Assembly: GCF_039916245.1 (NCBI RefSeq)
Contig: NZ_JBDSLS010000293.1
Location: 1-7,639, forward strand
Direction: 5' to 3'
From: Gelidibacter sp039916245
Lineage (GTDB): Bacteria > Bacteroidota > Bacteroidia > Flavobacteriales > Flavobacteriaceae
Length of the DNA: 7,639 bases
Made by a program: the position numbers and the translations under genes. Below the pieces are notes generated by a model, which worked only from the letters and a program-made list of their open reading frames with translations, did no database searches and was not told the DNA's origin. Shown piece by piece: positions 1-7,385 of the stretch. The number at the start of each line of letters is the position of its first letter. The stretch's first letter is position 1.

Positions 1-2765
1 GGTTGATCAATTTCCCATCCTAAATTTGAATAGAGCGGGAAATAAAGTTCGAAATAATCGGTTACTAAATTGAGTCGAATTCCAGAGTCATACATAAATT
101 CGGGATTGAAGGATCGGTTTTTCACCAAACCAATATCGCCATAAGCTTCAATATAGCGCCATATAGTTGTGCTCACATTAGCAGTAGCCATCCATTGATT
201 GGCGAAAGGCGTCTCTAGTTTGGACTTAAATCCACCTTCGGCAATGATAATTTGCTGACTGAAGATCCCTGAGTTTTCAGAACGTCCCAAATAGTTATAA
301 TCAAATAGGTAATCGGTTGGTCGGTCCAAAGCAAAGCTAAAATAGTCGGAGGTTGGATCGGTTTTATTGTATAGAAATGTCCCAGCAAAAAACCTGAAAT
401 TGAATTGTCGGTTGCCTTCTGTAAGTTTTCGCCACTCGTAGTTGATTGCTATTTTTCCGAACTTTTTAGCGGCTTGAAAATCATAATAAAATTTTGAAAA
501 ATCAATCAAATCAGTATGGGCATTCACATATCGGATGTTAAAAACACTATAATCAGGATCGATTACGGTAAGCATTGGATTGTCCTTGAGGGATCTGGAA
601 ATATCTAAATACCTCAAATTTATATAACTCGATTTGTTGGATCTAAAGTTATTGTTGTCTCTAAAATGAAAGGAGACACTGGGACTGATTTTGGTTACAA
701 AGGCATTTTTCGCAAAAGAGGCATAAGCACCGCTCAGGCCATAGGTGATCATATGTAGGTTTTTATCGTCAACATGCTGTGTATAGAGACCCATGGCGCT
801 GCCAGTAATGGTTTCTGAATTAAAAGAATATTTGGGTGACAGTCTATAGGTGAAATTTTTCATCAATAGCGTTTTGTTATAAATTTTGGCACCCAGCGTG
901 AAGCCGTCATAAATATTGTTGAATTCTACTAATGGCATAAAAAACACCTGATCATAGTTGGGATCTTCAAAGTCCTTAAACAAGCGAAACTGTAAAGGTT
1001 TGTTGTTGAAAAACCAGCCTCTTAGTGACTTCCAATTGTCTCGAAGGTTATTTTCGGGAATTGTATTATCGTAATTCAGCACCAACTTGGTAGCCTCGTT
1101 GCGCGGAATGGTTAATGTTTTTGAACCATAGATATGCTCGATCCATGTTTTTGATAGTACGGAATCATTTTTAAGAGTAAATAGAGAAACAGGGAAATTG
1201 TTTTTTCGTTTATTCTTAATGGTAAAGGTGACAGAATCATCAGTTTTGACAATATCCTTAATTCTAAAGTCTATTTTTTTTCTGCTATTGAGATAGTCTT
1301 CAAAAAACCAATCGACGTCTTTATCAGTATTCTTTTTTAATAAGTTTTCAAAATCGGCAGAGGTCGTGTTTTTTAATTTTGAAATTTCAAGATATTCTTG
1401 AATGGTTTTTTCAACGACATCACCATTGACAAAATCATCTAAATATTTCAATCCGATCCCTGCTTTATATTTCCCGGCGATACTGGCGTTGAATTTCAAT
1501 AATGCATCTTTAGGCATTGTTAAGGCTTGATCCCTGTTGGTGCGCGCCATTTGCATGAAATAAAGATTGTATTGCTCATTAAAATTAAGACTGGCGGCAT
1601 GAAATGAACGAGCGCCCCAATAATCGCCTAAAGTGCCCAACAATTTAAGATCCGGATAGTTCTCTTCCACATATTTCATCAAATAATAAATCTGAATGCC
1701 ATCACTTAGCCAATAATCCTCTCGCGGATTTAATAAGAGCGTGTTGTCAAGGTAGTTGCCGAGGGTGGTTTTCAAAAGCTTAAGCTCATATTGCAGGTTT
1801 CCAGGAAATGGATTCAGGAATTTGGGCAATTGATTCAAGCCATAAAGTGGATCTTTTTTATATTCGATATTTGTTACTAAAAGAAAATCATGCGGATATT
1901 TCCCTAGGTTTTTAGTAATGAATTGCGTGATTTTATCGGTAAGGATGGCACGATCGATAGGCATGATGCCTTCATTTTCCAAATCAGTAATGACCGTGAA
2001 ATTATCTGTCTGTACAAAATTAAATTTCGGGAATTTATTGAGATAGAGTTTGCTGTCCACCCGATCTTTTCCATAAAGATAAAAGGTTTGTGTGCTGTCA
2101 TGGGGCACCGTTTCTTGAATGGCGAGTTCAGAATAAACGCCATAATTTTTCGGAAATTCTATTTTGAGACTGATATCGGCTTTTGGAACAAACAGATCGT
2201 CCAAGTTTTTATTGCTGTAATAATGCCAAGCTCCATCATAAACGGCAGGAGTGATGTACCAATATTTTAAATTAAGATCGTTAGCTTCCGTAATTCCATA
2301 ATCCGTAAAGGTATCATCGGGAAATCGCAGATTGTAAAAAAGGTCAATTTGATAATACTCGTTTGGCAATAGCGGCGTGGACAGCTCTACTTCTACAACA
2401 TCAGGATGCTGTTTTAATCTGGTATGATTGAGTTCCTTTCCAGTTTCATCTTTTATTGCGGTAATATTTGTAAAACCTCGCATTTCATTGGTCGCAAAGT
2501 GGAATTTTGTACTGTATTCTTCGGCAAACCGAATGGCCAACGGAGTTCTTTTGGTTGAGAAACTATTGTTCCAATCGTTTAGGTAAATCGTTTTTAATGT
2601 ATCGTTTGTGTTATTTTGATAGCGAATGGTCTGCGAGACTTTTGCACTCTTTTTTCCCACGTCAAATGTAGCATCGATGTCGATCTTATTTTGACCAAAC
2701 ATCAATGCCGCATAGAAAACCAATAAACTGAAAAGAAACCGTCTTTTTAATGTGCTAAATGACAA
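1..2765 (-). CDS. Exported M1-peptidase-like protein with C-terminal barrel-like region, zinc motif lost; C-terminus outside window
   Basis: The frame stays open for 921 codons and runs off the left edge. It starts at TTG (2763-2765), two codons after an in-frame TAA; the first in-frame ATG, 21 codons later, would cut off the signal peptide. Residues 1-24 (basic LKRR, hydrophobic core, then MFGQ) form that signal. Residues about 90-250 resemble the M1 N-terminal beta domain, with a YWYITPAVYDGAWHYY stretch. The middle keeps M1 landmarks: WLSDG (352-356) for WLNEG, GKYKAG (431-436) at the YxKG tyrosine site, and DVDWFFEDYL (483-492). However, no HEXXH occurs anywhere; the matching region reads YELKLLKTTLGN (326-337), and the third zinc ligand Glu is Asp355. 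Residues about 585-921 are rich in alternating aromatic and hydrophobic strands, ending in YFPLYSNLGWEI, and suggest an outer-membrane barrel. Inference: an envelope protein with an M1 fold and no zinc-dependent catalysis. Its substrate or partner is unknown. Confidence 0.88.
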   Translation of the reverse strand, partial: MSFSTLKRRFLFSLLVFYAALMFGQNKIDIDATFDVGKKSAKVSQTIRYQNNTNDTLKTIYLNDWNNSFSTKRTPLAIRFAEEYSTKFHFATNEMRGFTNITAIKDETGKELNHTRLKQHPDVVEVELSTPLLPNEYYQIDLFYNLRFPDDTFTDYGITEANDLNLKYWYITPAVYDGAWHYYSNKNLDDLFVPKADISLKIEFPKNYGVYSELAIQETVPHDSTQTFYLYGKDRVDSKLYLNKFPKFNFVQTDNFTVITDLENEGIMPIDRAILTDKITQFITKNLGKYPHDFLLVTNIEYKKDPLYGLNQLPKFLNPFPGNLQYELKLLKTTLGNYLDNTLLLNPREDYWLSDGIQIYYLMKYVEENYPDLKLLGTLGDYWGARSFHAASLNFNEQYNLYFMQMARTNRDQALTMPKDALLKFNASIAGKYKAGIGLKYLDDFVNGDVVEKTIQEYLEISKLKNTTSADFENLLKKNTDKDVDWFFEDYLNSRKKIDFRIKDIVKTDDSVTFTIKNKRKNNFPVSLFTLKNDSVLSKTWIEHIYGSKTLTIPRNEATKLVLNYDNTIPENNLRDNWKSLRGWFFNNKPLQFRLFKDFEDPNYDQVFFMPLVEFNNIYDGFTLGAKIYNKTLLMKNFTYRLSPKYSFNSETITGSAMGLYTQHVDDKNLHMITYGLSGAYASFAKNAFVTKISPSVSFHFRDNNNFRSNKSSYINLRYLDISRSLKDNPMLTVIDPDYSVFNIRYVNAHTDLIDFSKFYYDFQAAKKFGKIAINYEWRKLTEGNRQFNFRFFAGTFLYNKTDPTSDYFSFALDRPTDYLFDYNYLGRSENSGIFSQQIIIAEGGFKSKLETPFANQWMATANVSTTIWRYIEAYGDIGLVKNRSFNPEFMYDSGIRLNLVTDYFELYFPLYSNLGWEIDQ

Positions 2766-2820
2766 ATTTTAAAGTTTTAAAATTCTGTTAGAGCCCGAAG
2801 GATTATTCCTGGTTTTTCGC

Positions 2821-2850
2821 AAAAAAAAGATTTCGGCCAAGGAATCTCTA
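2821..2850 (-). terminator. Weak hairpin with T-run downstream of the LOG gene
   Basis: Read on the minus strand, a short AGATT/AATCT stem is followed by eight T residues. The stem is only about 5 bp with an imperfect centre, and it lies about 130 bp past the LOG stop codon, in the leader of the M1-like gene. It may be a weak terminator, or just an AT-rich tract. Confidence 0.22.
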
Positions 2851-2910
2851 ATTTAAGTTGTTGGTGATTTATAAGAAATTATCTGATATATTTTCCGCCA
2901 ACATATCAAT

Positions 2911-2926
2911 TCGTATCGTTATACGA
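2911..2926. repeat. Perfect 6-bp inverted repeat in the LOG/M1-like gap
   Basis: TCGTAT, CGTT spacer, ATACGA. This is a perfect palindrome with a 4-base spacer, about 55 bp past the LOG stop. No T-run follows on either strand, so it is not a standard terminator. It could be a small operator or an RNA hairpin; its role is unknown. The rest of the 214-bp gap shows no gene and no clear promoter. Confidence 0.4.
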
Positions 2927-2979
2927 GCTCTAATTTATTCAAATTTTAGAACTAATAGTAAAAATTTATTGTTTAAAAT

Positions 2980-3669
2980 TTAGAAGTTCGGACTTAATTC
3001 AAACTCCTTGTAAAAACTGTTTAGAATTTCAATAACCTCATCAGGCGTATCCACTATATGAACAAGATCCAAGTCCTTTGCGCTGATGGTGCCAAATGAA
3101 TCTAAAAGTGTACTTCGTACCCATCCTAAAAGGCCTTCCCAAAACTCAGTGCCCACTAAAATGATCGGGAATTCTTCAATTTTATTGGTCTGAATTAGTG
3201 TAATGGCTTCAAATAATTCGTCCAAAGTTCCAAAACCCCCAGGCATCACCACAAAACCTTGCGAATATTTTACAAACATGACCTTTCTGACAAAAAAGTA
3301 GTCAAAATCCAAGCTTTTATCAGCGTCTATATAGGGATTGTCGTGTTGCTCAAAAGGTAAATCAATATTCAGACCCACCGAAGTTCCGCCAGCAATATGG
3401 GCGCCTTTGTTTCCTGCCTCCATGATGCCCGGACCGCCACCAGTGATAACACCGTAACCATGTTCGACAATTTTTCTGGCCACTTCTTCTGCTAATTTAT
3501 AATATTTATGATCTGGTTTGGTACGGGCTGAACCAAAAATGGAAACACAAGGTCCAATTTTGCTCAATTTTTCATAACCGTTTACAAACTCGCCCATTAT
3601 TTTAAAAATGGCCCAAGAATCGTTTGTTTTTATTTCATTCCAAGATTTACTGTGTTTTTCTAATCTCAT
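2980..3669 (-). CDS. LOG family (TIGR00730) nucleotide phosphoribohydrolase-like protein
   Basis: This 229-residue cytosolic protein has a Rossmann-type fold and matches the LOG/TIGR00730 family. Visible motifs are the beta-strand and loop CVSIFGSART (41-50), the glycine loop GGGPGIMEAGNKGA (77-90), Arg128-Lys129, and the family signature PGGFGTLDE (143-151). The paired Arg and Glu (Arg128, Glu151) are the residues expected at the catalytic site. Characterised family members cleave the N-glycosidic bond of nucleoside 5'-monophosphates (cytokinin riboside monophosphates or AMP), releasing the base and ribose 5-phosphate. Which nucleotide this bacterial member uses cannot be read from sequence, and it has often been misnamed lysine decarboxylase. 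The N-terminal extension (WNEIKTNDSWAIFKIMGEF) and overall length look normal for the longer bacterial form. The ATG at 3667-3669 gives the complete extension. The gene is probably transcribed alone, since a heptamer array and about 590 bp of non-coding DNA lie upstream. Confidence 0.95.
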   Translation of the reverse strand: MRLEKHSKSWNEIKTNDSWAIFKIMGEFVNGYEKLSKIGPCVSIFGSARTKPDHKYYKLAEEVARKIVEHGYGVITGGGPGIMEAGNKGAHIAGGTSVGLNIDLPFEQHDNPYIDADKSLDFDYFFVRKVMFVKYSQGFVVMPGGFGTLDELFEAITLIQTNKIEEFPIILVGTEFWEGLLGWVRSTLLDSFGTISAKDLDLVHIVDTPDEVIEILNSFYKEFELSPNF

Positions 3670-3701
3670 TAGATATATTCTTTATTGATTGTGTTATTAG
3701 T

Positions 3702-3778
3702 CTTCAGTATTCAGTCTTCAGTCTTCAGTCTTCAGTCGGCAGTTGGCAGTCGGCAGTTGGCAGTTGGCAGTCTTCAGT
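3702..3778. repeat. Heptamer tandem array, 11 contiguous units
   Basis: Eleven contiguous 7-bp units with a constant CAGT end follow the plus-strand pattern NNNCAGT (ACTGNNN on the minus strand). In order, the variable triplets are CTT, ATT, CTT, CTT, CTT, CGG, TGG, CGG, TGG, TGG, CTT. The units therefore fall into CTT-type blocks flanking a CGG/TGG-type block. The array ends 33 bp upstream of the LOG start codon, in its promoter or leader region. Because 7 is not a multiple of 3 and the units contain no stops, the array produces spurious open frames. Similar heptamer runs are, to my recollection, scattered between genes in Bacteroidota genomes; their function is not known to me. Confidence 0.95.
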
Positions 3779-4188
3779 CTGAGAACATCTGTCATTGGTC
3801 TTCTCTAAATTCTATCCTCTTTCTTCTCCCTTTAGAAATGCCAAAACAGACAAATTTAATGGAAAATATCATAATAAGTTCGATTCGATCAATTTTAAAA
3901 AAATTTTAGATTGGAAATTGGAAAGTTAGATGGATGGTTAATGACCTGCTTCAAATTGTTGATTATTTAGGTTAGATAAGGTGTTGTTTGGTTATTGAAT
4001 CTCGACGATCATGTACTATTTCGTGGGAATTCTTGAAGCCATAGAATGGTGACATCATCGTAAATTTCCTATAATTTGGTTAAAGATGATGTCATTATGA
4101 AGAAAAGCAGGATGTACCTCATTAACTTAGAGTTTAATTGTCACATCATCAATTATTAATATTTCTATTTATAAAGCGTCTTAACAAT
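3779..4188. other. Gene-free intergenic region
   Basis: This stretch holds no convincing gene. It contains a two-copy ATTGGAA direct repeat (3910-3923), the inverted repeat at 4050-4094, and a related half-site (4141-4150). Open frames here are at most about 30 codons on the strands I read, apart from one created by the heptamer array. The promoter of the LOG gene must lie here or within the array, but I could not place it. Confidence 0.7.
4050..4094. repeat. 10-bp perfect inverted repeat TGACATCATC/GATGATGTCA
   Basis: TGACATCATC (4050-4059) and GATGATGTCA (4085-4094) are exact reverse complements separated by 25 bp of AT-rich DNA. A third copy with one mismatch, TCACATCATC, lies at 4141-4150. 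No T-run follows, so this is not a terminator. It could be a regulator binding pair, the ends of a small repeat element, or a structured RNA segment. Confidence 0.6.
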
Positions 4189-4220
4189 AAAAAAAGGCAA
4201 ATCTCTCGATTTACCTTTTT
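4189..4220 (-). terminator. Rho-independent terminator after the small membrane-protein gene
   Basis: On the minus strand a 13-base arm, AAAAAGGTAAATC, pairs with GATTTGCCTTTTT through one G-U pair. The loop is GAGA, a stable GNRA tetraloop closed by C-G, and seven T residues form the tail. The hairpin starts 35 bases past the stop codon of the gene at 4256-4423. Read from the plus strand the G-U pair becomes a C-A mismatch, so the minus strand is the better fit. Confidence 0.88.
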
Positions 4221-4255
4221 ATATGTGCGTTTTTTATAATACTAATAAAGTGTGC

Positions 4256-4423
4256 TTATAGCGGTCTACGACCAGAAATGATATTGTAAAGAATAGCAAT
4301 CACTGCGATTACTAAAAGAATGTTGATTAAGCCACTGTTTGACATGCCTGCTACAACACCAAAAAATCCTAAAAGCCATATTATAATACAAATTACGGCT
4401 ACAAGCCAAAGAATATTTCTCAT
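4256..4423 (-). CDS. Small two-helix membrane protein, lmo0937/DUF5670 type
   Basis: This 55-residue protein begins MRNILWLVAVICIIIWLLGF and ends ILYNIISGRRPL. Two hydrophobic segments, about residues 3-27 and 34-49, are separated by a short GMSNSG turn and followed by a basic GRRP tail. This is the layout of lmo0937-family (DUF5670) inner-membrane proteins, whose molecular role is unknown to me. The start is the ATG at 4421-4423 and the stop is TAA at 4256-4258. A longer open frame on the same strand (4266-4451) encodes a Cys/Trp/Tyr-rich sequence with no membrane pattern and is an out-of-frame shadow. The gene lies 109 bp downstream of uvrA and is followed by a strong terminator, so it may be read from uvrA transcripts or from its own promoter, which I could not identify. 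Confidence 0.88.
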   Translation of the reverse strand: MRNILWLVAVICIIIWLLGFFGVVAGMSNSGLINILLVIAVIAILYNIISGRRPL

Positions 4424-4532
4424 AATAGTTAGTTTTAAAGTTAAGTACCAAGGTAATAAAAATTAGGACTATCTTGTGTGCTTATATGAGTAAAACTTTA
4501 ACACAATTGATTAAGGTTTATTAGTGGAACTC

Positions 4533-7385
4533 TTAAATTGCTTCGTTTTTGTGAATTTCAAGTTCTTTTTTTAGGAATTTTGCAGTGTAGCTTTTCCTGT
4601 GTTTCGCCACTTCTTCCGGAGTTCCTTCTGCAATGACTTCTCCACCGCCTTTGCCGCCTTCATAGCCTATATCTATAATATAATCTACTGTTTTGATGAC
4701 ATCCATATTATGTTCAATAATTAAGATGGTATTTCCTTTATTAACCAATTTATTGAGAACATTCATCAAAACTCTAATATCTTCAAAGTGAAGGCCTGTG
4801 GTAGGTTCGTCTAAAATATAAAAGGTGTTTCCTGTATCGCGCTTGCTCAATTCAGTCGCTAGTTTGATACGCTGTGCTTCGCCTCCAGAAAGCGTAGTGC
4901 TTTGCTGTCCAAGCGTGATATAACCCAAACCAACATCTTTGATCGTTTTGAGTTTATTATGGATTTTTGGAATGTGTTCAAAGAAATCAACCGCTTCATT
5001 TATGGTCATGTCCAAAGTATCGCTAATCGATTTTCCTTTGTAACGAATTTCAAGGGTTTCTCTATTAAAACGTTTGCCTTGGCAAGTTTCACATTCGACA
5101 TAAACATCGGGCAAAAAGTTCATTTCAATAACTCGTAAACCACCACCTTGACAAGTTTCACAACGCCCACCTTTCACGTTAAAACTAAAACGTCCTGGTT
5201 TATAACCACGAATCATGGCTTCTGGAATTTTGGCAAATAAACTGCGAATTTCGTCAAAGGTTTTGGTGTAAGTTGCAGGATTGCTACGAGGCGTTCTTCC
5301 AATAGGCGATTGGTTAATGTCAATCACTTTGTCAATATGCTCCAAACCTTTAATGCTTTTATAAGGCATTGGTTTTTTGACACCATTAAAATAATGAGCA
5401 TTGAGAATAGGGTACAGCGTTTCATTGATCAAAGTCGATTTTCCACTGCCAGAAACTCCTGTCACGCCAATCATCATTCCTAACGGGAGTTTTACAGAAA
5501 CGTTTTTTAAATTATTGCCCGTGCAGCCTTTCAACTCTATAAACTTGCCATTGCCTTCACGTCGTTTTTTCGGAATTTCGATTTGTTTGGTGCCGTTTAG
5601 ATAATCTGCGGTAAGCGTGTGGTGTGTTTTAAGTTCTTCAGGCGTTCCAATACTGATGATCTCGCCACCATACTTTCCAGCTTTTGGGCCGATATCAATC
5701 ACATAGTCGGCACTTTCAATCATGTCCTTGTCGTGCTCCACCACAATAACAGAATTACCGATATCACGAAGTGCGATCAATGATTTGATTAATTTTTCGT
5801 TGTCACGCTGATGTAAACCAATACTTGGTTCATCCAAAATATAGAGCACGCCGACCAATTGTGAGCCAATTTGAGTGGCCAATCGGATCCGTTGTGCCTC
5901 ACCGCCTGATAATGATTTTGAACTTCTATTAAGTGATAAATATTCCAATCCAACATCTAATAAAAACTGCACACGGGTTCTGATTTCTTTTATAATTTCT
6001 TCGGAAATCTGGAATTGCTTATCGGATAATTTCGGAGCCAAATCAGAAAACCATTGCGCCAAATCGCTAATGTCCATATTGGCCAATTCAGCAATATTCA
6101 TTCCGTTGACCCTAAAATAAAGTGATTCTTGACGTAAACGCGAGCCATGACATAAGTCACATTCCACCTTGTCCATATACTCTTTTGCCCAACGTTTTAA
6201 AGAAGTTGTTTCGGCTGTAGTAAATTGATTCTCAATAAAATTGGCGACCCCTTCAAAATCGATTTTGTAATCTCTGGTAACCCCAAGCGTTTTGCTTTCT
6301 ACAGAAAACTTTTCGTTGCCACCATATAAAATCATTTTTTTAGCCTCTTCAGGTATGTCCTTGTAAGGATCCGTCAACTCAAAGTTGTACCGTTGGGCAA
6401 TGGTTTCAAATTGTTTGAAGATCCAGCTGTTTTTATAAGGACCGTGAGGAACTAAAGCACCAGCTTTTATAGAAAGACTGTCGTCAGGAATGATTTTTTT
6501 ATCATTAACCTGATAGAGTTTGCCAATTCCATTACATTTTGGACAGGCACCTTTTGGCGAGTTGAAAGAAAAGTTATTCGGCTCAGGGTTTGGATAGGAA
6601 ATTCCTGAAGTGGGACACATCAAACTTCTGCTAAAATAGCGTGTTTCATTCGTGTCTTGATCCAATACCATAAGGATGTCCTCCCCATGATACATGGCCG
6701 TATTAATCGTTTCGGTGAGACGTTTGTCATTATCGACAGAATCATCAATTTTAAGACGGTCGATGACAATTTCAATATCATGATTTTTATAACGGTCCAA
6801 TTGCATGCCTTTTACCAAGTCCTTGACTTCGCCATCGGCACGTACTTTAACAAAGCCTTGTTTGGCGATTTGCTCAAACAATTCACGATAATGTCCTTTA
6901 CGTGAGCGAATCACAGGCGCTAAAATATTGATGCGTTTGCCGTTAAAAGTTTCTTTGATCAGACTTTTGATTTGCTCATCGGTATAACTGACCATTTTTT
7001 CGCCCGTATTATAGCTATAAGCGTCACTTGCTCGCGCGTATAACAAACGTAAAAAGTCGTAGATCTCTGTAATCGTACCCACGGTTGAACGTGGCGATTT
7101 GCTGGTGGTTTTTTGCTCAATGGCGATCACCGGTGAAAGACCATCGATTTTATCCACATCGGGACGTTCGAGACCACCAAGAAATTGACGGGCATACGCC
7201 GAAAATGTTTCTATATAACGTCGTTGACCTTCGGCATAAATGGTATCAAAAGCCAATGACGATTTACCGCTCCCAGAAAGTCCTGTAATGACGACAAGTT
7301 TTTCTCGGGGAATGGAAACATCTATGTTTTTTAGGTTGTGAACGCGCGCGCCTTGAACCTCAATTGTATCTTCAAATTGACTCAT
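4533..7385 (-). CDS. uvrA: UvrABC excinuclease subunit A (DNA damage recognition ATPase)
   Basis: This 950-residue protein is the damage sensor of nucleotide excision repair: it dimerises, finds distorted DNA and loads UvrB. Both ABC ATPase modules are intact. Module 1 has Walker A GLSGSGKSS (35-43), signature LSGGE (492-496) and the Walker B-containing ILDEPSIGLH. Module 2 has Walker A GVSGSGKST (643-651), signature LSGGE (832-836) and ILDEPTTGLH. The second zinc finger is complete (Cys742, Cys745, Cys765, Cys768). The first is incomplete: it reads CPTS (257-260) then CPKC (281-284), so the second Cys is Ser260. A CDLCHGSRL motif sits between the modules. Length and start (ATG, MSQFEDTIEVQGARVHNLKN) are normal for the family. 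The gene has its own likely promoter 60 bp upstream. No frameshift or truncation is seen. Confidence 0.99.
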   Translation of the reverse strand: MSQFEDTIEVQGARVHNLKNIDVSIPREKLVVITGLSGSGKSSLAFDTIYAEGQRRYIETFSAYARQFLGGLERPDVDKIDGLSPVIAIEQKTTSKSPRSTVGTITEIYDFLRLLYARASDAYSYNTGEKMVSYTDEQIKSLIKETFNGKRINILAPVIRSRKGHYRELFEQIAKQGFVKVRADGEVKDLVKGMQLDRYKNHDIEIVIDRLKIDDSVDNDKRLTETINTAMYHGEDILMVLDQDTNETRYFSRSLMCPTSGISYPNPEPNNFSFNSPKGACPKCNGIGKLYQVNDKKIIPDDSLSIKAGALVPHGPYKNSWIFKQFETIAQRYNFELTDPYKDIPEEAKKMILYGGNEKFSVESKTLGVTRDYKIDFEGVANFIENQFTTAETTSLKRWAKEYMDKVECDLCHGSRLRQESLYFRVNGMNIAELANMDISDLAQWFSDLAPKLSDKQFQISEEIIKEIRTRVQFLLDVGLEYLSLNRSSKSLSGGEAQRIRLATQIGSQLVGVLYILDEPSIGLHQRDNEKLIKSLIALRDIGNSVIVVEHDKDMIESADYVIDIGPKAGKYGGEIISIGTPEELKTHHTLTADYLNGTKQIEIPKKRREGNGKFIELKGCTGNNLKNVSVKLPLGMMIGVTGVSGSGKSTLINETLYPILNAHYFNGVKKPMPYKSIKGLEHIDKVIDINQSPIGRTPRSNPATYTKTFDEIRSLFAKIPEAMIRGYKPGRFSFNVKGGRCETCQGGGLRVIEMNFLPDVYVECETCQGKRFNRETLEIRYKGKSISDTLDMTINEAVDFFEHIPKIHNKLKTIKDVGLGYITLGQQSTTLSGGEAQRIKLATELSKRDTGNTFYILDEPTTGLHFEDIRVLMNVLNKLVNKGNTILIIEHNMDVIKTVDYIIDIGYEGGKGGGEVIAEGTPEEVAKHRKSYTAKFLKKELEIHKNEAI

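Noticed and set aside
1923..2270. 115-codon plus-strand frame, and the minus-strand frame at 1904-2143
   Set aside because: Both lie within the M1-like gene, whose own frame is continuous and carries family motifs.
3702..3778. Heptamer array as a CRISPR array
   Set aside because: Units are 7 bp and contiguous, with no spacers and no cas genes in the window.
3685..3909. 74-codon plus-strand open frame
   Set aside because: It is opened by the heptamer array, which lacks stops in every frame; the product is repeat-derived (QSAVGSRQLAVGS).
3972..4058. 28-aa minus-strand open frame beginning inside the inverted repeat
   Set aside because: No hydrophobic, signal or domain pattern, and no promoter or terminator around it.
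4097..4159. 20-aa plus-strand open frame (MKKSRMYLINLEF...)
   Set aside because: Too short, with no conserved feature, and it overlaps the inverted-repeat region; chance is sufficient.
4266..4451. 61-codon open frame on the minus strand
   Set aside because: It overlaps the 55-aa membrane-protein gene in another frame, and its Cys/Trp/Tyr-rich product shows no domain or membrane pattern.
4450..4460. TACCTTGG on the minus strand as a possible -7 element of the small gene
   Set aside because: One mismatch to TAnnTTTG and no -33 partner; too weak to call.
4250..4486. GTGTGCTTATA direct repeats (4250-4260 and 4476-4486) flanking the small membrane-protein gene
   Set aside because: An 11-bp match is expected by chance in an AT-rich window of this size; there are no other signs of insertion.
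4902..7288. Several plus-strand frames of 67-82 codons opposite uvrA
   Set aside because: They are antisense shadows of a highly conserved gene and show no recognisable domain.
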